This document shows positions 21,801 to 33,311 of a stretch of 64,000 bases of DNA, in pieces. Under the pieces are notes generated by a model. It made no database searches. It saw only the letters and a program-made list of their open reading frames with translations, and was not told the DNA's origin. Each line of letters opens with the position of its first letter. The stretch's first letter is position 1. A program made the translations under genes and the position numbers. The DNA comes from Hetaerina americana (Eukaryota > Arthropoda > Insecta > Odonata > Calopterygidae), in NCBI GenBank assembly GCA_022747635.1, contig JAKTNV010000001.1, positions 44,556,946-44,620,945 of the forward strand, given 5' to 3'.

Positions 21801-24470
21801 CAAGCACCTTTTTTAGCATAGGAATAGATAAATATGTTACAACCTGATGAAATAATTTTGGAATTATCAGTTATTGTCGACTTGGAAATGAATGCCTTTG
21901 TCTTCATTGTATTCTATTTATTAAAGGCATTCACCTTACAATTAATTTGTCTATGATTAAAATAACTAGAAAAAGTTTGATCAGGTAAGAACTAATGATA
22001 ATATATGTGGTGATTTCAATTTTTGCTCTGAGTCATTGCGTATATTGTCAATTAGCTTCCTTTCCCATGATTATTCGGAAAACCTCTATATTTAGTGGCA
22101 CATATTTGACATGTTTTTGTATATAAAGCAAGAGTTTTTTTATAATAAGTTTAAAATTCGTTTCCCCATATAATTCATTATTATTTAAACCCTAATTTTC
22201 TGCACGTGTTCCTTTTGCATGGATTAGGGTTGAATGCACCATTCACACTTCGTTTGAGGTGATCCACTTCTTGTCATGCCGCTCGCCTCTGTGACCTTTC
22301 TATTTTCAGTGGTTCTGCCTTGTAGCAATTCTGACTGACGATTGAGACGCATTCGGCGTGTTTTAGGCACATTCGAAGCACGATTGTGTGTGGCCGCCGG
22401 CTGTTGTTAGTCGAGTTCTGAAGTTAAGTTAGATCTACTCTCACAGTTCGTTAACCGTCTATCATATGAGACCTATTTTCGGTATTGTCACAGTGCGAGA
22501 CAAATTGCTCAGTAATGGGTTCAAAGCTTTGATAGAGACCTAATGGTTTTGATGCACACTTAATTTATTTGAAGGATATTTTAACTCTGGTAATCCATTT
22601 GCTGAGTTTATTTCCAGAATCCTCTCTCTCGTACTCGTTTATTGATTCATTGAGTGTGGATTCATAGAAGGCTAGTCCTCCAGTAAAGTCGATGTCACGA
22701 TTAACGTACGTAAATGAACCTCATTTATCAAATCTTATCTTAAAAAATTAATCAACCATAAGCAATATCTACATTGGTGAACTATATTTATCATAAAATC
22801 GGAAACTATTTGCAACGAGGTATTTTTAGGAGGCAATCAAAATAATCTATATCTGAAGCTGTATCTCTGTTCCTTTACCGCAGTGTCTCATATTCTTGGA
22901 AATTAACCTTGGTGCTCAAAAGAGGTTGTTAAAAAATAATTTCAGATTTCCTAATGCCGCCTAAGACCTTTTGATGTTGAAATATCGAAATAGACCTACG
23001 TTTCTCCTCGACACTACCTCAGGAGGAATCATTTCATGTATTTTCCACCAGTCATCACGGGCTAACCGACGGATACCTACACTTCTTTCAGACCGTTCAA
23101 AGAACTAGGCCACAACGGTGGTAAAAAATATCGGATTGTGATTTTCCAGTTTGACTCACCCAAAACGGTGGTCACGTCGCGGTTGGAAAAAATTTAGCAC
23201 CGAACGTTCGCCTTTTGTACATTTAAGGATGATTCGAAGGTGAACTCTTCAATGGAGTCTCCGCGGCGAATTGCAGAGCTTCCGAATTTTTGTCCCAACT
23301 GGTAGCTGAAGGCGGGTGCCTGCAATCCTGGCATGGCTACGTAATTGTTTTATCCTGCGCTAACTTGTGAGGATGGAGTGACATAATTCGGTGGTATTTT
23401 TCGCTTCGTTACTTTAAGTTCCATTTCCATTTGAAAGTGCGTGTGATTAGATTACTCCCTCTTAATTATGCAGTACACTTTGATTGTGGCTATGTTTGAC
23501 TATTTATGAAGTATTGGTGATGTTACTAGCGGCGTCATGGTTATTTTATTAATGGATCATGCATGCCTAATATGGTATCACTTCCTGCCGCATATCCTGG
23601 CACCTTGACTACGAAAAAAACCATGCATATACGAGAGACAGGTCCAATTCGAGTTGTGAAAACTGGTAATGTCCCAACATTCTGTTAAAACAATTGAGTT
23701 CCTCAAATTTGTGATCAATAGTTAAGTCGTCCGTCAATAATATTTTAAAGAAAAACAGTGTGATAAAACATTTCATGTACACTGCATATTCGCCATCAAA
23801 TCAATATTCAGTCCACGTTTTGCTGAAGGTGAAATGATTTCAAACAAAGCACCCGAAGCATCAAAATAGGCACGAAGAAGTTATTTGCAAAATAGCTATT
23901 GAAGATTTTATCGGAAAAATAACTTACTAATTGAAGAAAATCATTCGAGAAAAACTGTTAATGTTAATTTAATTTTAACTTTTTTGCAATTTTAAAATAA
24001 TGTATTGCCATTATACAGACGTAATGAAATGACCCCACCAGAATGGTTAGTCTCAAGTACAGACCAATTTCGATTTATGACTTTCTTTATTTTTTAGGAG
24101 TATTATTAATTAAATCGGAGAGGATAATATTAACAGTTTTATGCTACGATTATTTGGAACAAAATTTATTCTAAATATCTCCATATAGTTGGAACAAATG
24201 CCTTATCCTCTTTTGAGGATGATTAGGAGAGTAAACTTGGAGAGGAAGTACAGGAGAGTTCATGAAACTTTTGGCATTCTATCAATAGGGATATTAAAAT
24301 ATGTCACTGAGAATATTAAATATTTAATATATCGCTCTATTATGATAAAAGAAAATGAGGAATGTCATTTTTGTAGCATTAGAAAACCATCATATGACAA
24401 AAGCAGTTTAGCTACTTGTTGCACCAAATGAATGAATTAACAACAAAAGATAGCAGTAGGAGAGTGATGT
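21801..24470. other. Unannotated stretch
   Basis: I see no supported gene or element. The sequence at 23100-23340 is less AT-rich but carries no motif I recognise. Confidence 0.4.
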
Positions 24471-25156
24471 TCACTCTCCATAAAGCCAAGGGGCTGCAAG
24501 CATTGCTTAGTGAATTGGGAATTCAGTGCGACAGGTATGGGATGAGAATCAATATTAATAAAACAAAGGTTATGCGATTTTCTAGAAAGAAAAAGGCTAA
24601 GCTTAACATTAGAATAGGAGGGCAAAAACTAGATCAGGTAGAACAGTTAACGTATCTCGGTAGTGTTTTGGACCAACACGGTCAAAGTAGTAGGGACGTA
24701 AGGAGAAGAATTGCACTAGGCAAGGAGGCTTTCACAAGGAGGGAGTTGATGACGGGTACGTTGAGTAAGGATGTTAACAAAAGACTCGTAAAAACTTTGA
24801 TATGGAGCGTAGCTATGTACGGTGCGGAAACGTGGTCATTGAAGCAGGAGGATAGACGTAGATTGGAGGCTTTTGAAATGTGGGTGTGGAGAAGAATGGA
24901 GAAGGTGAAATGGACAGAGAAGAAAACAAACGAGGAAGTACTTGGTATGGTGGGCGAAGAGAAGGGTTTGTTGGGAGCAATCCTTTGGAGGCGGAAAAAG
25001 TGGCTGAAGGAGGTATTGACTGGCAGCGGGATGTTGAAGACTGTAATTGAGGGGAGAATGTTAGGCAAACGAGGAAAGGGAAAGAACAGGATAGGGATGT
25101 TGGACGGGATGAAGGTAGGAAGAAAGTACTCAGGGCTTAAGAGGGACCTGATGTAA
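24416..25156 (+). CDS. 3' portion of RTE-like reverse transcriptase, open frame, 5'-truncated
   Basis: Of 246 codons, LINE sequence begins at about codon 22 (KGLQALLSELG). Earlier codons are probably flanking DNA, so the ATG at 24416 is fortuitous. Visible motifs are MRININKTKVM, followed by QLTYLGSVL, the thumb YLGS word. Next come the LIWSVAMYGAETWSL segment, then RRLEAFEMWVWRRMEKVKWT and NEEVLGMVGEEK, and the C-terminal WLKEVLTGSGMLKTVIEGR. This order is typical of RTE-type pol C-termini. The catalytic palm with YADD lies upstream of the truncation and is absent, so the product could not reverse transcribe. It ends in GLKRDLM, followed by the 3' untranslated region. Confidence 0.75.
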   Translation: MLHQMNELTTKDSSRRVMFTLHKAKGLQALLSELGIQCDRYGMRININKTKVMRFSRKKKAKLNIRIGGQKLDQVEQLTYLGSVLDQHGQSSRDVRRRIALGKEAFTRRELMTGTLSKDVNKRLVKTLIWSVAMYGAETWSLKQEDRRRLEAFEMWVWRRMEKVKWTEKKTNEEVLGMVGEEKGLLGAILWRRKKWLKEVLTGSGMLKTVIEGRMLGKRGKGKNRIGMLDGMKVGRKYSGLKRDLM

Positions 25157-25283
25157 AGTAGGATGTTTTGTTTCGCTAGGGGTCACACATTTATTTAATT
25201 AGTAATTATGTCCATCCAAAAACCTACCTTAACCGGTAGATTACCTAATAATATTAATATATATATATATATATATGTATATA
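24470..25283 (+). mobile_element. RTE-like LINE copy B, 5'-truncated, best preserved
   Basis: A 5'-truncated LINE copy starts within the RT and retains the entire C-terminal region, a 3' untranslated segment and an AT-rich tail. The 3' end (25190-25255) ends ACCTAATAATA before (TA)n and matches the 3' ends of copies A and G. The coding part is open for about 230 codons, unlike all other LINE copies in the window, so this is probably the most recent LINE insertion here. 5' truncation is the normal outcome of target-primed reverse transcription. Confidence 0.8.
25256..25283. repeat. (TA)n tract at the LINE copy B 3' tail
   Basis: This is an AT dinucleotide run directly after the shared LINE 3' end. 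It probably grew from the element's short 3' tail repeat. Confidence 0.8.
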
Positions 25284-25389
25284 TTCTATATCTTCAGAGG
25301 AAGACGGATTGTTTCCGTCGAAATATCAAGAAATAACGTGTGAGTGTTCTTCTTTTTTTGTGTTTCTATATTGTGTGTTACTGTGTATT

Positions 25390-25489
<100 letters not shown>

Positions 25490-25642
25490 TTTGCATTCTC
25501 ACACGAAATCCCGCCGTATGGGGAACAAATATTCATTCACATGGAAATATATATACGGAAAAGGGACAGGAACACCTCAAGGACGCAAGCGCGAAAATAT
25601 TTCCTTGAACGGGACTTGAACACCGGATCTTTCGATGCACAG
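25490..25642 (-). repeat. Possible tRNA-derived SINE fragment
   Basis: On the minus strand GGTGTTCAAGTCCCGTTCAAGG (within 25600-25625) resembles a tRNA B box and T arm, followed by GAAATATTTTCGCG. The segment ends in the (TA)n tract, as many SINEs do. No A box is visible because the mariner-type element begins right there. The resemblance is modest. Confidence 0.3.
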
Positions 25643-26551
25643 GATCCGTACAATAAGTATCCGAACTGGTTCAAAAAATCAAAATTTATTGCAGTTATTA
25701 TTACAATTACTTAATTATCTTCAAAATACATACCTCCTGCATAGAAACACCTGTAGTTCGTCGCGTCTGCCACTCGTCAAAAGCCCGCTGGAAGTCGGTT
25801 TCCGGAATACTGTTGAGAGCCTTTGTCGTCGCCGCTTGAACCACCTCGAAGGAGTCAAATCGATATCCTTTGAGCTCATTTTGAGCTATCCTTTAAGGTA
25901 ATAACATTGTCCAGAAAATCTTCCAGGGCGCAGTCCAGAATTTCTTGCGAAATTTCCACCCGCGACAGTTTTTGTTCCTCGCTCAAGACTTTCGGCACCA
26001 GCTTCGCGCACACTTTCCTCATCGCAAGATCCTCTGTTACAAGGGTGTGGACGGTTCCGACTGAAAGGCCAGTCTCCTCACTTATAAGGGCGATGGTTAA
26101 ACGCTTGTCAGAGTCCAAAACTTTATTCACTTTAGCCACATGAGCATCGGTTCGAGCTGTCTTCGGGCGTCCGACGCGGTGCTCGTCTTCGACGAGCTCC
26201 CGGCCTTCCTTTAGCTTTTAAAGCCACTCCAAAACTCTTGTGCGGCTTGAGGAATCATCCCCATAAGCTTGTTTAATGAGTTCAAGGGTCTCCGACGCTT
26301 ATTTCCCGAGTTTAACGCAAAACCTCACAGCGTAGCATGGCTCGACGGCGCGCTCCATGCTGGCACGACGACACCACAAACAATCACACGTCACAAAAAT
26401 CCACCTCCTGTCTCAATGCATCCCCGGAGGCGACTGAAATAAAGTGCGCCTGAGTGGTAGGGACCCCCTCTACCGAGTCAACCGGTCGGACCCCCACCCA
26501 CCACTCCGCTGAGGCTACAGCGAACCAGTCACGGTTCTTATTGTACGGATC
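25643..26551 (-). mobile_element. Mariner element C, internally deleted, with inverted repeats
   Basis: Terminal inverted repeats at 25643-25672 and 26522-26551 both begin GATCCGTACAATAAG and end ACTGGTTC, with a few mismatches between. At 909 bp the element is shorter than the roughly 1.3 kb usual for mariner because the transposase core is deleted. I could not confirm a TA duplication at either edge, so the true ends may extend a few bases further. Confidence 0.8.
25730..26360 (-). pseudogene. Mariner transposase C pseudogene
   Basis: The sense reading starts MERAVEPCYAVRFCVKLGK near 26357, then a stop, then ASETLELIKQAYGDDSSSRT. It continues through the DNA-binding region with GRELVEDEHRVGRPKT, VAKVNKVLDSDKRLT and ISEETGLSVGTVHTL (helix-turn-helix). 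The LAMRKVCAKLVPKVLSEEQK segment leads to ALEDFLDNVITL, where it breaks off. A short joined segment precedes the C-terminal part (ELKGYRFDSFEVVQAATTKA and DFQRAFDEWQTR, about 25745-25885). The three catalytic aspartates lie in the missing block. Additional stops at the second and fourth segments confirm decay. It overlaps no other gene. Confidence 0.8.
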
Positions 26552-26560
26552 ATGTATATA

Positions 26561-27441
26561 CAGGATACGCCAGTCACATCCGGACAAATGAAATTTTTGT
26601 TTAAAAGCAAATGCATTAATAAAATACAAATGAAAATGGAAATCCTTTTACATACAAGTAGTGGTATCTGTCAAGAGTAACATTACTCAATGTAACTCCC
26701 TTCAGCTGCAATGACCACATCCAATCTTGTCCTGAATCGATCGCACACATTCTTTAAAACAGCGCTGTCTATATTCGCGAATGCTGCTACGATAGCGGTG
26801 CGTAGAGATGCGACATTAGGGTGCCTCGTCATATTAGTAACTTTTTCGCCTACGATGCAAAGATAATAATCGAGGGGCTTCCAGTCCGGGTTATTGGGGA
26901 GGGGGGTGTGCAGAACTCCTTTGACCCGACTCCAGAACATTGACTTGTTCTGGTTAAAGGAGTTCTGACAGCCAGTTTTGGACTAAATTACTCGAATGAG
27001 CTGGTGAACCGTCCTGTTGAAAGACATATTGTCTCCCTCGGGCCTCAGTTACCATCCAGGTTTCACAACATTCTTCATAATTCGCAAAACATGCACAATT
27101 CCTCTGAAATCAGCGCCTGAGGATTTCCTCCCCGGGTTAGCGAAACCTTCCCCAGACTTCTCCGAACCTTTATACTCAGCCACAATATCGTAAACAGTTG
27201 ATATGGGGTACCCGAAGAACAGTATTATTTCACTGGGTGAACGCCCAGCGCGAACACTTTCGATAATAGCGGCTCTTTGATTGTACTCTGCACTTGTACA
27301 TAACATCTTGGCCATTTTGAGGTTATGACTGTTTACTAGATGCCTAAATCTTTCGAGAACAACAATTGTGACCTCCAGTTAAACTACGATATGGTGGGAA
27401 ATTTAAATTGAAATTTGTCCAGAGATAACTGACGCACCCTG
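26561..27441 (-). mobile_element. Tc1/mariner element D, internally deleted, TA-flanked
   Basis: The terminal inverted repeats start CAGGATACGCC (left) and CAGGGTGCGTC (right, complementary strand), each continuing into a GGACAAAT word. TA dinucleotides flank both ends (26559-26560 and 27442-27443), the standard target duplication of this superfamily. At 881 bp it lacks the transposase middle. Its right part is closely similar to element E. The left end lies nine bases from mariner C. Confidence 0.85.
26683..27315 (-). pseudogene. Tc1/mariner transposase D pseudogene
   Basis: The N-terminus (27049-27315) reads MAKMLCTSAEYNQRAAIIES, then AGRSPSEI and YPISTVYDIVAEYKGSE, a helix-turn-helix DNA-binding domain. 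After NPGRKSSGADFRGI it jumps to MKNVVKPGW. In full-length relatives the second helix-turn-helix and the first catalytic aspartate lie between these. Further on, in another frame, RQYVFQQDGSPAHSSNLVQ (about 26985-27040) holds the second catalytic aspartate. Then MFWSRVKG, NPDWKPLDYY and VIAAEGSYIE complete the C-terminus (26683-26940). It is frameshifted near 26950 and 27045. I recognise the family but am not sure of its formal name. Confidence 0.78.
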
Positions 27442-27443
27442 TA

Positions 27444-27779
27444 TTTTCAAATTTTTAACTACTTGAACCCAATTACCTGCTCTCAATTCAAAGAATGGAA
27501 TTGATCCATTGTAAATTGAAGCCCTTTCCACTTTGGTCCACTCCACCACTTGGGGCTTCACTTTTACACAATCTCGACCATTAACAATAACATGGTCACT
27601 TGTCGTACATCACTATTATAAACAATTGAGACTACTGCCAATATACTCGTAGTGCCCATCAATCAGTGCAATTTGGTGCTGGAAGCACATTGAAACATCA
27701 ATATTGATTGTACATGTTCCGATTACCTAAATTATATTACCTTAATTTTAATTTATAATCAGAACATGTCAATGTTATC
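27444..27779. other. Spacer between elements D and E
   Basis: I see no recognised coding sequence. An imperfect inverted repeat (around ACATGTTCCGATTA at 27710 and TAATCAGAACATGT near 27757) forms a potential hairpin. Confidence 0.35.
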
Positions 27780-28214
27780 TGAGAGCCAGTTTTGGACTTA
27801 ATGACTCGTATGAGCTGGCACACTGTCCTGTTGAAAGACATATTGTCTCCCCGAGGCCACAGATACCATCTACGGTTTCACGACGTTCTTCAAAATTTGT
27901 AAATTCACAAAAATTTGCAAAATTCCCCTGAAATCAGCGCCTGACCGTTTCCTCGAATGAGGTCTCCTCGCCGGGTTAGCGTAATCTTCTCCAGACCTAT
28001 CCGAAGCATTATACTTATCCACAATATCGTAAATAGTTGATCTGGGGTAACCGAATAATCGAACTATTTTACTTGGCGAACGCCCAGCGCGAACACTTTC
28101 GATAATAGCGGGTCTTCGATTGTACTCCGCACTTGTACGTAACATCTCGGCCATTTTGAGGTTATGACTGTTTACAAGATGCCTATAGCTTTCAAGTACG
28201 CCAATCGCGACCAC
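27780..28214 (-). pseudogene. Tc1/mariner transposase E pseudogene
   Basis: The start of the conserved protein is MAEMLRTSAEYNRRPAIIES, about 20 codons inside the longest frame. The ATG at 28214 lies in the 5' leader of the element. AGRSPSKIVRLFGYPRST and YDIVDKYNASD form the helix-turn-helix, then NPARRPHSRKRSGADFRGI leads to LKNVVKP. The GADFRGI join is the same as in element D. Downstream, at 27785-27870, a degenerate match to the VFQQDGSPAH region of element D is present before truncation. The C-terminal catalytic part is absent. Confidence 0.75.
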
Positions 28215-28277
28215 CAGTGGAACTACGATATGGTGGGAAATTCAAATTGAAATTTGTCCGGAGATAAGCGTCTGACC

Positions 28278-28280
<3 letters not shown>
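27780..28280 (-). mobile_element. Tc1/mariner element E, same deletion family, truncated
   Basis: Only the N-terminal half and right end remain. The right terminus reads CAGGGTCAGACGC on the complementary strand, followed by the GGACAAAT word as in element D, and directly abuts a (TA)n tract. The left side stops at 27780 within sequence matching element D at about 26968, so the C-terminal half and left inverted repeat are lost. Confidence 0.78.

Positions 28281-28344
<64 letters not shown>
28281..28344. repeat. (TA)n microsatellite abutting element E
   Basis: About 64 bp of TA repeats start exactly at the element end. TA-targeting transposons readily insert in such tracts. Confidence 0.95.
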
Positions 28345-28346
<2 letters not shown>

Positions 28347-31104
28347 ATACATATATAAATGCGTATGCGTGTAAATTTATATAATTATGTCGTCGCCGAA
28401 GTGCGTTCCTTTTTGAAGATATGTATAGTATATAATCTTATTCGACCAAATGGCTGTTTCATCTTCCTTATAAAAAGATTGGTTCAATGCATACCATTAG
28501 CTCTTGAAACCTTTTTAAGGTAATGCGTTAAAAATTTAACAGTAGTGCTGAATACTTCCTTTTTCAAAAATAACCAAACAGCATTTTAGGGGGGTTTCTT
28601 AACGATCAAAATCTTTTACATTGCCATTGAAAGAGCCCTTTTTAACCTTCAAAGGGCCCTCCTTTCTTTACCTTACCAAACCCGTCCACCTCGTATTTTT
28701 CTGTGCCTGCATCTCGTTTAGTGGTTAGCGCCTGGATGAAGAAAAAACTCTCAATCCCGTTGAACGTTTTAGAAAGCTCATTACATTCTGAAAGTTACTC
28801 TAGATCCGAGATAAGCTCTATTTGTATTCAGCTTCTTGAGGGAGCGCCTCCTTTCAAATTCATTGCTTGCTATTTAGATCTTGTTACACGGTCGCAATCA
28901 GGGCACCCTGAAGTAGCTACATGTTGAGTAATAAGTGTACGTGAGCTTTTTTCTGGTACGAAGATAGCCATGATACTTGATTTTTTCCTTTTGCCCAGAG
29001 GGGCAAAATGATTGCTAATGGTTCCTCGAGATTATGCATGAGCTTGGAATTCATATCGTAAAGTGGCGTGTACCTGGCCAATGTACCTTTATTTAAAAAA
29101 TGTAGTATGGAAAAAATTGAAGTTAAATATTTTATGTTTATGATTACGAAATACATGGATAATGTTTTCAAAAGTTAGGGTCTCGTCACGACCACGACTT
29201 TTGTGTTTTTTTTTTGTTGTATTTTTATATCACTTAAATTTTTAAACGGTATTTAGGTAATCTCTCGATCGGAGGTTATTTTCAGTACACTATGAGATAG
29301 ATTTCGCCCTATTATTTCTTTTCACTCATTTTGGGACAACGGTTAGTATTTTGAAAATTTTTTTCATTATGAATATTGAATTGTCACAAAAATCAAAATA
29401 AAATTTTTTAATATTGAAATTTTTTCTGCTTTTATTTTTGACGTTCGTAATAAATTGAAACACCATAATTATATTCTGTAATTCAAGAAAACGAGGAAAA
29501 ATGACACGACAGAATATTCTACGCAGTCGCGCCCCCAGGTGTAAGTTAAAGCACGAATGTCTAAATATTTTCGATGGAAGAATCATTTTCCCATTTGGTG
29601 GGATGATCTAGATGGTATAAACTACTACGGAAATGCGCCTTGAATTAAGATGGCCGGTTGGTAAAACTGGACCGCACACCTGACGAGCAATTAACATATT
29701 TTATGTCTCGCCAAATATGTTTTCTCTTCTTTGCCTTAGCACTAACCGAAAGATAAAATAAACCCTTCACTCTGGTTACTATATTGGAAAGAATATTAGT
29801 TACTCATAATTATAGAAACACGTACATTGAAGAGGTTCTGGGTCATGCCATCTGATTTAGTGAGGACTAGATATTTATGGCCCTTATACCCGACCATGAG
29901 ATTTTAAAGGATTGATTCTCTTGCGATCGATAAGGTCGTCTATACAGCATACTTTTAATCCGACAAACCTTCAAGCAAAATTAAAATTCCTGCGCCGTAC
30001 GTTGTAAGTGACGACACACTGATTTTGCCGACGAATTTCGTGAACCTCTCTTTATTTCACACTCCTCCATTATATTCCGTGTTTGAAATCATAAATGTGA
30101 CTGTTAGAGGAAAGTTTGACGCCAAGGCTCTCTCACAATGTAGGAAAACAGTGAAACGATCTTAAGAACACTTGATGTCATTAAAATTATGATAATTGGG
30201 CTTCTATCATTTTACTATATTTATATTTGGCAGCAATTATATTCACTGATATGGCGTTTATTAGACTACTACATATTGTGGTAAATTTTAATCTCTTTGT
30301 AATTGATTATTTATCCATCAGGTCTGAAAAAGTAACGAACTCTTACCACCAGACGGATACAAACGCGCATGTGCAAGTAGTTGGACTGCATTTATAACAA
30401 TCAATTAATGACTTAATGTATTGAATATGGAGCATCTTTGGCCTTGGCTTATGCACTTGATAGTTTACTATTTAGCAGGTTGTGCACCTGTAATTCCAAT
30501 ATGCGGGAAAATCCCGGGATTTCTCTGAATTTAACAATTTTGAGTCTACGCGCACAACTCAATACCAGAAATGCCCGTGGAAATCTTGGAATGGATATTT
30601 GGGTCTTCTGTTGCCGGATCCCGGGGTTCATTTTCAAGTTATGAAAATTCGTGGAGGGCGATAAACTTCCCCAAAAAGCCATGTTCCCCGAAAACTTGCC
30701 GTTTCGTGGGTGAGGCATGTTAGCTGCATGAGAAACAAAACTTCTTTAGCAACAAGTACTAGAAACTTTTTAATAGGTACTGAAAATTGCTTAGAAACTT
30801 TGAATATTTATCTTTGTTAGTTCATCTTTATTCAAGAAAAATTGATAAGCGGCCAGTTCCTTGAAGATAAAAGAAGTGAATTTTAAGTATTTGTAATTTC
30901 GCCATTCCGAGTTTGCCGATGGTATCTACAGCACATGCTACCTGTATAGTATATGATGCGGATAGAGCGCTTCACTTTTTAAATTTTAGATGAAAATCGA
31001 TAGAATCGGTATTAAGAGGAATGACAAGAAGATAAGGTAAATGAAAAGAGGATTTCCAAATAGAAGAAGTTGTTGTTCAGGATCTTATGTTAAGACCCAA
31101 ATAA
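28345..31104. other. Unannotated AT-rich stretch
   Basis: No gene or element is supported. A tRNA A-box-like word (TTAGTGGTTAGCGC at about 28718) occurs without a matching B box. Open frames near 30438-30718 are overlapping chance frames on opposite strands. Confidence 0.4.
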
Positions 31105-31320
31105 AAGTCTTTGCCCACTTGAAGTGTATACAGGAAGCTTTTGAGATTTGAATTTGATGGAGAATGGGGAAAATAATACGGGTGGAATGAACAAAACAAA
31201 GAGCTCCAGCCATGGCAGAAGAGGAGAGAAGGCTCTTGTGAGAAATTTGAAAGCAGGGAAAGGGGACGGAGAAGATATTGATGTGATGTGGGATGCTGAA
31301 GCCTACCATTGACAGATGAT
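31105..31320 (+). mobile_element. RTE-like LINE fragment C (C-terminal remnant)
   Basis: The plus strand shows degenerate similarity to the C-terminal part of copy B. QEAFEI matches LEAFEM, WRMGK matches WRRMEK, and CGMLKPTIDR matches SGMLKTVIEGR, in shifting frames. Little else survives. It ends just before the palindromic repeat at 31337. Confidence 0.5.
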
Positions 31321-31336
31321 GTTGACTAAGTGTAGT

Positions 31337-31490
31337 ATATCGGAAATGAAAAAACTTTGCTCTTCCACATGTATATTATATTATGCGCGACCTAGGTTTC
31401 GACTCACAAAAGTCCTAATTAAGTTTCAGTCGAAACCTAGGCGTGTATAATAAAATATGTGGAAGTACAAAGTTTTTTATTTTCCGATAT
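31337..31490. repeat. 154-bp imperfect palindrome
   Basis: Arms at 31337-31404 and 31428-31490 are reverse complements with scattered mismatches. The outer ends are ATATCGG and CCGATAT, and the inner ends share the CCTAGGTTTCGACT word, separated by a 23-nt loop. On the plus strand the right arm contains GTCGAAACCTAGG followed by GTGTATAATAAAATATGTGGAAG. Its layout resembles the GAAAC side of Penelope terminal repeats, but no CTGATGA core is present. It may be a MITE-like or terminal-repeat remnant. Confidence 0.7.
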
Positions 31491-32371
31491 GAATCGGTTC
31501 CACAAAGTGATGCCTCAAGCTATTCTATTCATCAAGTGTAGCATAGATAAAAAAAGAATCGACCAGCGTGAAAAGCGGTGGAAAGTTTGTGATTCGAAAG
31601 AATAATTTAGTTTAATGTAAACGGCTTCTTTAGAATAAACAGTGATTATAAGAGCTAAGTTCCTTATAAGACAACGGGATCGGTTAATAATGGCCAGGAT
31701 CCATTATAAATCTTCAACCGGTAGTTTACAACCTATAAACGTAATCCATTATTCCTTCCGCGACGATGACATTTTATGTAGACCACGAATGACGACGATA
31801 ATGTTTGAAGGGAAATAAACAAAATCGGACATTAATGTTTTAGTTCTAAATTTATTCTCTCAATTTATCATTTAAAATAAGTTTGTGTTACTTATTTTCA
31901 AATCTTTTGTCAATACGATGTCAATTGTTAAAGCCTTAAACATCCAAAGTGGCACTGCCAATTTTTAGTAGCAAAACACGCGCTTCTTTAAGAAAAGGCC
32001 CAATATAATTTTATAACAATTTTTAATGTGTTCGTTATGGAACATAGGGGTTAATTATCTGTCATTTGTTATTTATTTACAATAGATTCATTCTTCATCA
32101 CGGTATAACTTCTCACCCAGGAATCTTGACTGTTCGCATGGGCAGTAATCGTAGTTCAAAGGGTAATAAGGCACTTGAACTCAGTCTTTTTAAAGCAAAA
32201 TTTCTAATTGACCCATAGTGTTGGAGAAAATTTCCCTCCGCCGTACGAAACCTTTTACGCGTGGTCAAAATATTTGGGTGTGTGTACGATAGTCCAATCT
32301 TATTCGTCCAATCATGGAGCATTGAATTTCCCTTACGCGGTTGGCGATTAAGTGATGGTTGAATACAAATA
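31491..32371. other. Unannotated stretch
   Basis: I see no gene or element. Short frames here carry no motifs. Confidence 0.4.
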
Positions 32372-33309
<938 letters not shown>

Positions 33310-33311
33310 TA

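Noticed and set aside
27697..27784. Imperfect inverted repeat around ACATGTTC
   Set aside because: Mismatched and short; could be chance, and no element boundary coincides with it.
28700..28760. A-box-like TTAGTGGTTAGCGC
   Set aside because: No B box at the expected distance, so there is not enough for a tRNA or SINE call.
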